This document shows, piece after piece, positions 34,208 through 45,346 of a stretch of DNA of 64,000 bases; positions within the stretch are counted from its first letter, which is position 1; every line of letters begins with the position of its first letter. Origin of the DNA: Hygrophila difformis (Eukaryota; Streptophyta; Magnoliopsida; Lamiales; Acanthaceae). Both the position numbers and the translations under genes were made by a program. Where the stretch lies: contig JAOANR010000005.1 in assembly GCA_030278955.1 (NCBI GenBank), positions 7,964,394-8,028,393 on the forward strand. Reading direction: 5' to 3'. A model generated the notes under the pieces. That model searched no databases. It worked only from the letters and a program-made list of their open reading frames with translations, and was not told the origin of the DNA.

Positions 34208-37009
34208 CTAAAAACAGTCCTTTTTCAGATCTAGCATCAAATTTCTTAACTTGTTCCCTGTCCCTGTAAACATGACAAGAACAACCAAAAGTATGAAAAT
34301 ATATGACAGTAGGAAGTTTGTCATACCAGATTTGATATGAGTGTAGTTGGTCTGTGGTCTCAGCAACACCCGATTTGCAACATGGCAGGCAGTATTCACA
34401 GCTTCGGCCCAGAATGACTTAGACAAAGTACTATCATGCAGCATTGATCTTTCTAACTCTTGCAAAGTCCTGTTCTTTCTTTCGGCCACCCTATTCTGTT
34501 GAGGCGTTTTAGGAGCTGAGAATTCTTGTGCAATGCCATGTGCCTTACAAAAATCAGTAAATAACTGATTTTCAAACTCTCTTCCATGATCTGTCCTGAT
34601 TCTAATGATTTTAGACTGCTTCTGATTCATAAGCTTCAGGCTTGTAGCTTCGAAGTGCTCAAATGCTTCATCTTTTGACCTGAGAAAACATACCCAGGTG
34701 AATCTTGAAAAATCATCAACAATTACTAAAATATACCTTTTTCCATTTAGACTTTCAACTTCTGTTCGTCCCATTAAGTCCATGTGAAGAAGTTCCAAGC
34801 ATTTTTCAGTATTGATTCCTTCAATCTTTTTGTGCTGAGATTTAGTCTGCTTCCCTTTTGAACAACCTTCACAGGTTTGGTTAGAGATATTCAGTAGTTT
34901 CGGCAGTCCACGGACAGCACCTGAGATGCTCAGTTTGTATAAAGATTGATAGTTCAAATGAGCCATTCTCTTATGCCAAAGGGTAGTGAGATCCTGTTTG
35001 GTGACAAGAGCTTTGTCTGATTCTTCCTTTAAAATATAACAATTTTTTTTGGATCTCTTTCCAATTAGAAAGCACTTCTTATCCCTGAGAACTTGACAAG
35101 AACGTTTGTCAAACTGAATTAAAAAGTCATCATCACAAAGTTGACTAATAGAAATTAAGTTTGTTGTCAAGCCATCTACAAAATATATTTTAGAGAGATT
35201 AGAAAGTACTCCCTGATTTGATGTACCAAAACCTGTTATTCTGCTTTTAGCTCCATTTCCAAAGACAACTTCACCACAGTCTTGTTGAACATAATTGACA
35301 AGTAAGCTCTTAGTACCTGTCATATGTGTAGAGCATCCAGAGTCAAAGTACCACTGGTTGCCTCTAAGCTGTTCCTCTAAAGATAAAACAACAAGGCCAA
35401 CTGATGGATTATTAAAATGTTTAGGAACCCATGCCTTACGTATTTGTATTTTCTTATGTAATTCCACGGTTGGCCAGACAACAGGTCGTCCATTCATAAG
35501 ATCTCGAACAATTCTTAGGCAAGTATCTGCTTGATGTCCTGGTAGACCACAGTAAATATAATCTCTGGAATCTTGAGGATCAAGGTTGACTTGAAATGGT
35601 ACCACTCTTTGATTTGCAGCATTGCTGGACTCTGGACCAAGATATCCTCCACTAACAAACTTTCGAGAGTTTGGCTTAATCTTGTTCTGCTTTCCTTTTC
35701 TCTTGTAACCTATACCAGTAAAATCACCTGGTTTTTTACAATTTGACAAAACAGAATCAACCTTACCTTTACCTTTTACCATTCTTTCAAGATCATTATT
35801 TTTGCATTTGAGTTCATCAAGGTATGATCTCAATGACAGTTTTTCTTCAGAAAGTTTAGAAATATTGATTTCTAATTCAGCAATATGATCCTTTAACTGC
35901 TTTGAATCCTTAAGAGCTTTGTTTTTCTCCAGCTCCTCTTGATCAAAAGCTATTCCTAGCTCAGCTACTTGCTTCAACACCTTCTTGTTTTCATTCACAA
36001 CAGCATCATATTCTTCTTTTAGCTCATCATATGCATCAGCCAACTTAGTATAGATTTCTTTCATGTCACCTGCATCAAATGAGTCATCTTCATCAGTAGA
36101 ATAATCTATTGAACTTACATTACCTTTAGAAGGACTGCTGTCACGAATCATGAAAGCTACAACATCCTCTGAATCACTTTGTTGTTCTTCTGTAATTTCA
36201 ACATCGGATTCTCCATCACTCAAAGTGGCTTGTAGGGCTTTTCTTTCTCTCCTTTTAGCAGTAGAACATTCTGCTTGGATGTGTCCATTTCCTTCACATT
36301 CATAGTAGATGATAGAAGTGAATTTATCTATCTTCTCAGGCTCTCTAGATTTCTTGAATTTGTTACCCTTATTGTCCCCTCTCTTTGGGCCTTTGGACTG
36401 ACGCTTATCTGTTGTTGGCGCATTACAAGAATTACCCTTTTGATTCTTCCCTCTCTGAAACTCTCTGGTTCTCTTTTCTTGAAGAATTCTAGCTATCCTT
36501 TTTGTAATCAGCGACATCTCCTCTTCCAGATCATCATCGCACTCCTCAATCACTTCTGTTCTCAGTGCAATATTCTTTGACTTGCTCTTACTTCTTGAAT
36601 CAAGATGATTCATCTCATAATTCTGTAGATTTCCAACAAGTTCTTCTAAAGTCATTGTGGTGATCTTCGCACTTTCTTCTAGAACAGAAATTTTTCCAGA
36701 ATACATGGAAGACACTGTTCTCAACATTTTCCCGACTAGTTTTTGCTCATCAAAACTCATTCCAAGTTCAAGACATTGATTAACAACATCTTGAAATCTT
36801 TCAAAGTATTGCGAGATGTTTTCGTCATCAGTCATCTCCAATCTATCATAAAGAGACTGTACTCTATGTAGACGAGTCATTTTGACATCTTCTGACCCTT
36901 CGAATCGGACTTCAAGAAATCTCCACATAGCATGAGCCGATTTACAATTTTTGATCATAGCAGTAAAGTTTCCTTGCTTAGCAGTTCGTTCAGTTGCAGT
37001 TAATTCATC
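34208..37009 (-). pseudogene. Copia 2 gag-pol, first part (gag, protease, integrase)
   Basis: Continues gag from the Gypsy A insertion (DELTATERTAKQGNF) through SAHAMWRFLEVRFEG. A first zinc knuckle reads YYECEGNGHIQAEC and a second YIYCGLPGHQADTC; in both the first Cys is Tyr. A long coiled coil lies between them (KEIYTKLADAYDELKEEYDA to DELKCKNNDLERM). The protease is WYFDSGCSTHM. Pre-integrase is TLWHKRMAHLNYQSL. The integrase core shows LLHMDLMG, IRTDHGREFEN and [12 protein letters not shown]. The open part (36958-34208) is 916 codons and ends in a frameshift after the integrase. Long coiled-coil gag is typical of Sireviruses. Confidence 0.87.
37005..37009. repeat. Gypsy A target-site duplication, left copy
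   Basis: tcatc here and taatc at 44403-44407 flank the element. Removing the element and one copy restores an uninterrupted gag frame (LARR-DELTATER), which confirms the junctions. One base has mutated. Confidence 0.75.
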
Positions 37010-37564
37010 TGTAATACCCGAGAATTTTGCAACATAAAATTAATAAATAAATAAACAAATAAATAAATATAATAAACATGATAAATGGATAAAGAATCAT
37101 AAAAGATGAGAAATGGAATTTAAATTTAAAAGGAATCTAAATTCCGAGAACCCGGGAAGCCGAAGACAATTTAATCGAATAAATGGGTACACGGGGACCC
37201 GACACCGATAGACTCAATAACTCGAGTCCAAATATAAATTTAGGTCTGAATAAAATTAAGATAGGAAATCGGAGCCCGAAAATATCCCGGAAATCCGAAT
37301 TCGGGAACATAGAGGGATAGAAGTCCGAAAGAGAGGAGGAAAGACCCGACGGATCGCACGACCCGGCCCAGACCGAAGTCCAGGCCAGGATGGCGCGGTG
37401 TCCACGCGGTTTTTAGGGGTTTACCGCGCCAAGGGCGCGCCACTTGGCAGAATCGGCCGTTCCGCGATTTTCTCGCCCGATTCCGGATTTTTCGACTTTC
37501 GGTTGAACATCTCTCGACCCAAGACCCTTGGGGTCAGATTTTGGACGCCCTAGGTCTTAGATAT

Positions 37565-37573
37565 CTATAAATA
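37565..37573 (+). promoter_or_regulatory. TATA box of the Gypsy A 5' LTR
   Basis: ctataaata, about 555 bp into the LTR. It is identical in the 3' LTR at 42303-42311. It would start the genomic transcript about 30 bp downstream. The intact promoter and intact gag together suggest the copy could still be transcribed. Confidence 0.6.
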
Positions 37574-38866
37574 AGACCTTCTAGGAGCTCCGAATACTCT
37601 TACGAAACCCTACAACTCTCTACACATTCGAAACCCTAAATCCGGAGTCGTCGGAGGCACGAAACCAAGACGAACGCTGTTGGACGAATTTTTCTAAGAT
37701 CTCCATAGTCATGGTAAGTCTCGATCCAATCCTTGTTCAATAAACGATTCGAAAACGAATCCTAATCTTCTTCTTTTCTCTTCTACACCTCGTATTGGAT
37801 CTAGATCGTAGAACCCGACGAACGGAGAGGAGAAACGGTGGACTGGAAGCCACGCCTTCGAATAGACGATCCCGGACATTCATAAACTCTGTAAGTTAAC
37901 ACTTACTTTGGTTTTGGGTTGTTAAAAGATTCGAACATATAGATGTAATGGAACCCTATCTAAAATCTGTCTACACCGGCGCAGCGTGTTTGTTGAATTT
38001 ATTCGAACCCTTTAAAACGTTCAAACGAGAAAACTTAAAACATGAAAAACACTCCTAAGACATAGATCTAGCTTCTGTAAAATTTTCATAATTTTTCATT
38101 GTGTTTTGATATCCGAAACTGATCGTAGACGAGCCTGCTTTAGATTTAGATCTTGAAACGATGATAGATTCTTTATTCGAACTTGTTGGTGATTTCTACC
38201 TTAGATCTAGACCGATCTAGGCTTGGCGTTGAACATAAGAGTTGTAGATCTATACGTTATGAATACCTCCATGACATTTCAGAATTTTTCGTGATGATTT
38301 GATATAATAAATCCACCCCAAACCGAACTGGTTTAAAATCGGATCTTGAAAACTGGATAGAACATAGATTTGAACTTGTTGACATTTTTGACTATGGTTC
38401 TAGGCCGAATTAGATCTTTAGCCAAACATGAAAGTTGTAGATAATTGTCTTAAGATGATCTCTGTAAAATTTCATCAAATTTAGAGCTCATTTGCTATGT
38501 TAGATCTCGAAAATTTTAAACTGCTGTGTGAAAACGCGGACAGATTTCTGATCTGTCGAAAATTGGAGTTTTTGAACTGTTTCCGTATCTCGGATCGAAA
38601 AAGTTAAAACACAAAAGTTGTAGATCTCGACGTTTCGGAGTCAGACATGAAATTTCGGAATTTTTGAAATTAAATCTGATTTTAGACGAATTTTAGAGTA
38701 AACTGTGGTTGACCGAGTCAAAACTTGAAATCTTGTTGAAACGGTGAAATTAACCTTTGAGGTTGAAACGGATAGAAATACTTGAAATAAGATACATGAA
38801 ACGAGAAGGTTAAAATATTGCGGGTTATGACTAAGCTAGATACTTTCAATGTTCTCTGCGGCTTGG

Positions 38867-39021
38867 GACATAAGAGCCCAAGTGTATGTGTAGGTTGACG
38901 TAAGAGCCCTAGCGAAACACTGATCGTATGGCTAGCGAACGGATTAACTCTAATTAAAAGATCGACCATGATACCTGTGGACATAAGAGCCCAGGCGTAA
39001 GGCTGGCGGACATAAGAGCCC
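38867..39021 (+). repeat. Recurring gacataagagccc motif in the LTR
   Basis: Four copies of (g)acataagagccc or gacgtaagagccct, at about 38867, 38897, 38980 and 39009. They are conserved in the 3' LTR (about 43604-43760). Confidence 0.75.
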
Positions 39022-39668
39022 TAGTGGTGGTGATCTGTAAAAGATATGAAACGAGAAGTTTGCGAGAATTCCAAATTAAATCTGTATTAAATTGTGCTGT
39101 TAAATTTACGGCAACTTATTTAATTACGTTGCAAGCTATATGATGATCATATGAATCCATATTTCTAAATTATGCGATTACATGAATTATTTAAATTATG
39201 CACATGTTTTCATTAAATTTAATTAAAGGCTTTGAAACATCATAATCTTGTACGTGTTAACTTACTCAGCACATAGTGCTGACCAAAACCATTTTTATTT
39301 CTTTCCTTCCAGAGTTGAGAATTATGCATCGTCATATGCATACACGGGAAGCTTGGGATGATATATTATTTTGAAATTTTTTTTGTATTAGACTAGATCT
39401 TGCATGAACGGGCCTGTTTAACCCGTGATTAGGCCATGTTGGCCCTATATCTAAATTCCGCTGCATTGTACTTATGTAAATATTATTTTCCGCTGCAACA
39501 TTGATGTATTATTTTTAAATTATATATGAATGGGCTGTTTGATTGTTTTAAATACTGAAAAACCATAGCCTTGCATCTCTTTAGCAAGCTCGGAGAAACC
39601 GTGTCTTGCTAGGGAGGTGTGGCGGTGACATCCCGACCTGGGTGACCAAAAACTGGGGTGTTACAAGT

Positions 39669-39680
39669 TGGTATCAGAGC
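39669..39680 (+). other. Primer binding site of Gypsy A
   Basis: tggtatcagagc, complementary to initiator tRNA-Met, three bases after the LTR end. Confidence 0.88.
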
Positions 39681-39717
39681 CCAGAATATTTTAAAGCTAT
39701 TTATTTTAAAGCAAATA

Positions 39718-39740
39718 TCTGATACCAAGTTGGTATCAGA
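39718..39740. repeat. Palindrome with an inverted and a second direct PBS
   Basis: tctgataccaa and ttggtatcaga are perfect 11-bp inverted arms around one G. The right arm is part of a second full PBS (tggtatcagagccc). Confidence 0.9.
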
Positions 39741-40342
39741 GCCCGGCTATTTTTAAACTATTATTTTTAAACCATTATTATTTTTAAACTACTATTAATA
39801 TTTTGGCTATTATTTAAAATTTTAAAGTATTATTTCCATGGAGAAATTTCTATTTTAAAACCCATGGGAAAAATATATATATAGTGCATAAATTACTTTT
39901 GGGGGGAAACCATCATACGCATTTGCATATTGCATCTCTTTTATGTAGAGAACTTAGAATCTTGGTGAATTTCAACTTAGAATCTTGGCGAATATTAACT
40001 TAGATCTTTTGCTTGCACTAGATAACTTAGACGCTTGACATCAAATTAAGGAAGCTAACTAGAGACTGATCTTGTCTTAGTTCTAGATCGCGTTCATCTA
40101 TGCGTTCGCCTAATCATAACAATCCTCGACCTTAGCCATTCCTACCCTTGTACAAATTAGAAAACTTCCTCATGTGGAACAATGAGAAAATCAAGTTTTA
40201 TTAAAACACTCTTTATTCCAAAAATCTTGTTTGGATTTCCAAACAACAAACCCGAAAATTTGAAATTGGAAATTTACGAAACGTCTCATTCGAGCGATCT
40301 ACCTAAACCAAGATAAGCTAATCTATACACGTGTAACAGAAA
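39741..40342 (+). other. Gypsy A untranslated leader
   Basis: About 600 bp with no ORF of note. The word aacttagaatcttggtgaat occurs in three variant copies at 39950-40010. The segment ttttgcttgcactagat is shared with the Gypsy B leader, where a small ORF begins at this point. Confidence 0.6.
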
Positions 40343-41461
40343 ATGGCGCCTAGGAGGAAACCAAGGAAGGTGAGTCCAAACGGCACTGACGCTAACCTTT
40401 CCAACACGCCCAACAACAGTGGAAGTCCTCAGAACCTAGGAGAGCAAGTGCCTCAAGCGCCCAATAATATGGAAGCACGTTTAAAATCTGTAGAGGAACT
40501 CCTTGTAGCATTGGGAAATGCCGAGGTGCATAGGACACAAACAGTACCTCCGCCAGTAGCCCGAGTCAACTACTTGGCATTAGTGAACCCTTACCACCCA
40601 CCCCATTATGACGGCCAAGAGGATCCAGCCAAGTTGGAAGGATGGATCCGTACCTTTGATAAGCTCTTGAATGCTATCAAGTGCCCTGATGAGGAGAAGA
40701 TACACGTAGTGACCTACTACCTAGGAGGCGAAGCCGATGAGTGGTGGCAAAATCTCCAAGCGAATTCAGTGGAAGACGAAGAAGCCTACACTTGGGAAGA
40801 ACTTAAGGAAGCTTTGAGGGAAAGATTCTACCCACTGAGCACAAAGACTGCGAAGTACGAGGAATTCATCAACCTAAAGCAAGGTGCGCAAACAGTGCAA
40901 GAGTACTACAGCAAGTTCAAGGAGCTAGTACGATTCGCTGCGAGGATAGTACCAACCGACTCTGACAAGGCTCAGAAATTCGAGATGGGTCTGAACCTTA
41001 GTATCCGGGAGATACTTGCAGTAGGACAATTCACGAACCTGCAGACGATATATGATCGCGCCGTATCAATTGCTCGAATCCAGCAATCGAAGCGTAAGGA
41101 ACATGGTGAGTCGAGCAAGGACTCGCAAGGACTTGAGAAGAAGGATCGGAAAGACAACAATAACAATTCTAGGAAAGACAATGGATCCCGAAGGAAAGGA
41201 AATAAAGGTCTCAACAATGGGGGAGACGACAACCGTGGTGCGTTTATACCACGTTGCCCACGATGCAACCATGCACATCTGGTGCGCCAATGCCCGAAGC
41301 CTGGAACCTGCCGTAGGTGCGGCAAGCTTGGTCACAAGGCTAGTGGATGTCGAACGCCAGAGGAGGCGATCGAGAAGAGAGTAGATTTGGTGAACCTTCA
41401 GCAAGGAGAGAGTGACGAGGAACAAGACCAAAACCCGAATCCTCTTGAGAATAATGAGTAG
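40343..41461 (+). CDS. Gypsy A Gag protein, intact
   Basis: 372 residues from MAPRRKPRKV to PLENNE. A Pro/Asn-rich N-terminus is followed by the retrotransposon gag core at about residues 80-215 (PPHYDGQEDPAKLEGWIRTF, EADEWWQNLQ, RFYPLSTKTAKYEEF, QTVQEYYSKFKELV). A basic Asn/Lys linker (250-300) precedes two zinc knuckles, CPRCNHAHLVRQC (305-317) and CRRCGKLGHKASGC (323-336). Gag forms the capsid-like particle and packages element RNA. It is the only uninterrupted retroelement protein of its class in the window. The matching Gypsy B gag is broken at several points. No protease or RT follows; a 12-bp remnant of the end of pol lies 6 bp downstream. Confidence 0.9.
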   Translation: MAPRRKPRKVSPNGTDANLSNTPNNSGSPQNLGEQVPQAPNNMEARLKSVEELLVALGNAEVHRTQTVPPPVARVNYLALVNPYHPPHYDGQEDPAKLEGWIRTFDKLLNAIKCPDEEKIHVVTYYLGGEADEWWQNLQANSVEDEEAYTWEELKEALRERFYPLSTKTAKYEEFINLKQGAQTVQEYYSKFKELVRFAARIVPTDSDKAQKFEMGLNLSIREILAVGQFTNLQTIYDRAVSIARIQQSKRKEHGESSKDSQGLEKKDRKDNNNNSRKDNGSRRKGNKGLNNGGDDNRGAFIPRCPRCNHAHLVRQCPKPGTCRRCGKLGHKASGCRTPEEAIEKRVDLVNLQQGESDEEQDQNPNPLENNE

Positions 41462-41467
41462 ATAGTT

Positions 41468-41479
41468 ATGGGGACATAA
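41468..41479 (+). pseudogene. Scar of the pol C-terminus in Gypsy A
   Basis: atggggacataa, the last codons (Met-Gly-Thr-stop) of pol in Gypsy B (46529-46518), is kept in the same position relative to the downstream PPT. It indicates that pol was deleted between gag and here. Confidence 0.65.
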
Positions 41480-41488
41480 CTGAAGTCC

Positions 41489-41747
41489 TAAGGGGGAGAG
41501 GATGTGATACCCCGTAGTCATTTATTTTTGGAGTTCGACTCGATATCATGTATCCCAAATCATAAATAAGCAAATTCAGATTGTTTTGAACTACGTTATG
41601 GCTTGATCCCTTCACAGGGTACGTAGGCAGCTTAGAAGTCTTAATTCTAAGTTCAGTCACAAAATAATAAAACAAACAAAAGACCTTAGCACGAGAAAAG
41701 CCGAAACACAACTTCGAGGACGAAGTTGATTCTTAAGGAGGGTAGAC
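41489..41747 (+). other. Upstream PPT, relic U3 and functional PPT of Gypsy A
   Basis: taagggggagagga (41489-41502) is a polypurine tract directly followed by tgtgatacccc, an LTR-like start. The next 245 bp include gaactacgttatggcttgat and cacagggtacgtaggcagct, also found in Gypsy B (46402-46443) and at the start of the D LTR (63422-63465). The tract actually next to the LTR is ttaaggagggtagac, preceded by ttcgaggacgaag. Confidence 0.7.
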
Positions 41748-44402
41748 TGTAATACCCGAGAATTTTGCAACATAAAATTAATAAATAAATAAACAAATAA
41801 ATAAATATAATAAACATGATAAATGGATAAAGAATCATAAAAGATGAGAAATGGAATTTAAATTTAAAAGGAATCTAAATTCCGGGAACCCGGGAAGCCG
41901 AAGACAATTTAATCGAATAAATGGGTACACGGGGACCCGACACCGATAGACTCAATAACTCGAGTCCAAATATAAATTTAGGTCTGAATAAAATTAAGAT
42001 AGGAAATCGGAGCCCGAAAATATCCCGGAAATCCGAATTCGGGAACATAGAGGGATAGAAGTCCGAAAGAGAGGAGGAAAGACCCGACGGATCGCACGAC
42101 CCGGCCCAGACCGAAGTCCAGGCCAGGATGGCGCGGTGTCCGCGCGGTTTTTAGGGGTTTACCGCGCCAAGGGCGCGCCACTTGGTAGAATCGGCCGTTC
42201 CGCGATTTTCTCGCCCGATTCCGGATTTTTCGACTTTCGGTTGAACATCTCTCGACCCAAGACCCTTGGGGTCAGATTTTGGACGCCCTAGGTCTTAGAT
42301 ATCTATAAATAAGACCTTCTAGGAGCTCCGAATACTCTTACGAAACCCTACAACTCTCTACACATTCGAAACCCTAAATCCGGAGTCGTCGGAGGCACGA
42401 AACCAAGACGAACGCTGTTGGACGAATTTTTCTAAGATCTCCATAGTCGTGGTAAGTCTCGATCCAATCCTTGTTCAATAAACGATTCGAAAACGAATCC
42501 TAATCTTCTTCTTTTCTCTTCTACACCTCGTATTGGATCTAGATCGTAGAACCCGACGAACGGAGAGGAGAAACGGTGGACTGGAAGCCACGCCTTTGAA
42601 TAGACGATCCCGGACGTTCATAAACTCTGTAAGTTAACACTTACTTTGGTGTTGGGTTGTTAAAAGATTCGAACATATAGATGTAATGGAACCCTATCTA
42701 AAATCTGTCTACACCGGCGCAGCGTGTTTGTTGAATTTATTCGAACCCTTTAAAACGTTCAAATGAGAAAACTTAAAACACGAAAGACACTCCTAAGACA
42801 TAGATCTAGCTTCTGTAAAATTTTCATAATTTTTCATCGTGTTTTGATATCCGAAACTGATCGTAGAAGAGCCTGCTTTAGATTTAGATCTTGAAACGAT
42901 GATAGATTCTTTATTCGAACTTGTTGGTGATTTCTACCTTAGATCTAGACCGATCTAGGCTTGGCGTTGAACATAAGAGTTGTAGATCTATACGTTATGA
43001 ATACTTCCGTGAAATTTCAGAATTTTTCGTGATGATTTGATATAATAAATCCACCCCAAACCGAACTGGTTTAAAATCGGATCTTGAAAACTGGACAGAA
43101 CATAGATTTGAACTTGTTGACGTTTTTGACTATGGTTCTAGGCCGAATTAGATCTTTAGCCAAACATAAAAGTTGTAGATAATTGTCTTAAGATGATCTT
43201 TGTAAAATTTCATCAAATTTAGAGCTCATTTGCTATGTTAGATCTCGAAACTTTTAAACTGCTGTGTGAAAACGCGGACAGATTTCTGATCTGTCGAAAA
43301 TTGGAGTTTTTGAACTGTTTCCGTATCTTGGATCGAAAAAGTTAAAACACGAAAGTTGTAGATCTCGACGTTTCGGAGTCAGAGTGAAATTTCGGAATTT
43401 TTGAAATTAAATCTGATTTTAGACGAATTTTAGAGTAAAGTGTGGTTGACCGAGTCAAAACTTGAAATCTTGTTGAAACGGTGAAATTAACCTTTGAGGT
43501 TGAAACGGATAGAAATACTTGAAATAAGATACACGAAACGAGAAGGTTAAAATATTGCGGGTTATGACTAAGCTAGATACTGTCAATGTTCTCTGCGGCT
43601 TGGGACATAAGAGCCCAAGTGTATGTCTATGTTGACGTAAGAGCCCTAGCGAAACACTGATCGTATGGCTAGCGGACGGATTAACTCTAATTAAAAGATC
43701 GACCATGATACCTGTGGCCATAAGAGCCCAGGCGTAAGGCTGGCGGACATAAGAGCCCTAGCGGTGGTGATCTGTAAAAGATATGAAACGAGAAGTTTGC
43801 GAGAATTCCAAATTAAATCTGTATTAAATTGTGCTGTTAAATTTAGGGCAACTTATTTAATTACGTTGCAAGCTATATGATGATCTTATGAATCCATATT
43901 TCTAAATTATGCGATTACATGAATTATTTAAATTATGCACATGTTTTCATTAAATTTAATTAAAGGCTTTGAAACCTCATAATCCTGTACGTGTTAACTT
44001 ACTCAGCACATAGTGCTGACCAAAACCATTTTTATTTCTTTCCTTCCAGAGTTGAGAATTATGCATCGTCATATGCATACACGGGAAGCTTGGGATGATA
44101 TATTATTTTGAATTTTTTTTTGTATTAGACTAGATCTTGCATGAACGGGCCTGTTTAACCCGTGATTAGGCCATGTTGGCCCTATATCTAAATTCCGCTG
44201 CATTGTACTTATGTAAATATTATTTTCCGCTGCAACTTTGATGTATTATTTTTAAATTATATATGAATGGGCTGTTTGAATGTTTTAAATACTGAAAAAC
44301 CATAGCCTTGCATCTCCTTAGCAAGCTCGGAGAAACCGTGTCTTGCTAGGGAGGTGTGGCGGTGACATCCCGACCTGGGTGACCAAAAACCGGGGTGTTA
44401 CA
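41748..44402 (+). repeat. Gypsy A 3' LTR
   Basis: 2655 bp, matching 37010-39665 almost base for base (an early difference is ccgggaaccc against ccgagaaccc). It ends CCGGGGTGTTACA, followed by the target duplication. Confidence 0.95.
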
Positions 44403-44611
44403 TAATCTCTTCTTGCGAGTCGAGGCGGAGGCTATTCTGCACCTTCTGTTGCTGCTTTATCTGTTCTCATGGGTGGTTCCCATGCCGTTTCAACAGCATC
44501 CCAGACTTCATCTCCTAGAGCCATCAGCCAGAATTGCATCGTGCACTTCCAGTAACTGTAGTTTGTACCGTCAAAGATCGGAGGCCGCAAATGTGAAATC
44601 TCTCTGCTCAT
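44403..44611 (-). pseudogene. Copia 2 gag N-terminus (5' side of the Gypsy A insertion)
   Basis: Starts MSREISHLRPPIFDGTNYSY at 44611, with a TAG at 44432-44434 where the sister copy at 29262 has CAG. It continues PPPRLARR up to the insertion and resumes at 37009. The nonsense codon alone would block gag translation. Confidence 0.85.
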
Positions 44612-44652
44612 TGTGAATCATTTTTCTTCAGCTAATCTTCTTTAGAAGAATC

Positions 44653-44664
44653 GCTCTGATACCA
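44653..44664 (-). other. Primer binding site of Copia 2
   Basis: Minus-strand tggtatcagagc, next to the 5' LTR end ACTTCA with a short spacer. Confidence 0.88.
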
Positions 44665-44667
44665 ATT

Positions 44668-45346
44668 TGAAGTCCCCTAATAGCCGTTTGTCAGAGAGAT
44701 ATGCAAACAACCAAAAATAAAGTGCGTAAAGTAAAGAACACGGTGGTTGTTGACCCGGTTCGGACCTCATGTCCTACGTCGGGGGGATTCCAATTCAGGC
44801 TTAGACTCCACTAGAACAAGACTCAAGAACCTTACAAACTATTCAATAAACTCGGCACCTAGCTCGGTCTGGTAGTTAGAGCTCCCCCTCAACTACAGAT
44901 CTCCCTCAGAATACAAACAATCAAGAACAGTCTAAGAACTTGAATCTCTATCTAACTTGCAATATGAAATCCTATCTATCTTTCACTCATTCAAGATACT
45001 ATCTTGAATTTGCAGAATTCTCTCAATCATTTTCTCAAGATACAATCTATCTATTCAACATGAACTAATTGAGATAAGAACAGAATGATCACTCAATGAT
45101 TCTCTCCAAGAACTCCTTGATCAATCTCGGTAAGTATATCAGAAGTGTATATGAAGTATGAAAGTTGCAAAGTGTATATTCCGTGTAGAACTCCTTTTTT
45201 GCCGGGCAAGCTGCAATGTATATATATAAAGCCTCGCAAGGCAGTTGCAGCAGCAATGACAGTTAAGTTCTACAGACAGTAAATTCTTGTTATTAGCAGG
45301 TAGTGCAAACATCAACCTGCATCAAAAGCAAACAAGTGTGCCAACA
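44668..45346 (-). repeat. Copia 2 5' LTR
   Basis: 679 bp, pairing with 29499-30178. A TATA box (tatatata on the minus strand) is at 45219-45230. In element sense it starts TGTTGGCACACTTG at 45346. It abuts the second copy of the 86-bp flank repeat. Confidence 0.92.

Larger units (their letters stand above)
37010..39665 (+). repeat. Gypsy A 5' LTR
   Basis: Starts TGTAATACCCGAG and ends ACTGGGGTGTTACA. The TATA box is at 37565. An internal array of gacataagagccc words lies at about 38867-39021. Open frames inside (37240-37443, 38718-38984 minus) recur in the other LTR and carry no domain. Confidence 0.95.
37010..44402 (+). mobile_element. Gypsy A: gag-only (TR-GAG-like) Ty3/gypsy element, young
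   Basis: Complete element of 7393 bp: LTRs of 2656 and 2655 bp with only scattered differences, PBS next to the 5' LTR, one intact gag ORF, PPT ttaaggagggtagac, and a near-perfect 5-bp target duplication. The internal region is only about 2.08 kb and has no protease, RT, RNase H or integrase. It would need enzymes in trans. Gypsy B shares its termini, PBS, PPT and gag architecture and is the obvious type of partner, though that copy is dead. It is the youngest layer of the nest. Confidence 0.92.
29251..45346 (-). mobile_element. Copia 2: Sirevirus-like Ty1/copia element with an extra gag start beyond its 3' LTR
   Basis: On the minus strand: 5' LTR 44668-45346, PBS, gag (interrupted by Gypsy A at 37010-44402), pol, an env-like ORF region, PPT and 3' LTR 29499-30178. 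Another PBS and gag N-terminus (29251-29447) follow. The LTRs are 679 and 680 bp and roughly 97% alike by eye. The long coiled-coil gag and the extra ORF after pol are Sirevirus traits. It sits in the 3' LTR of Gypsy B. Internal stops and frameshifts inactivate it. Confidence 0.88.

Noticed and set aside
37240..38984. Minus-strand open frames repeated at 41978-42181 and 43455-43721
   Set aside because: Duplicated only because they are inside the Gypsy A LTR pair; no coding signature.
38867..39021. CRISPR-like spaced repeats
   Set aside because: Plant nuclear LTR sequence with irregular spacing and no cas genes; direct words inside a retroelement.
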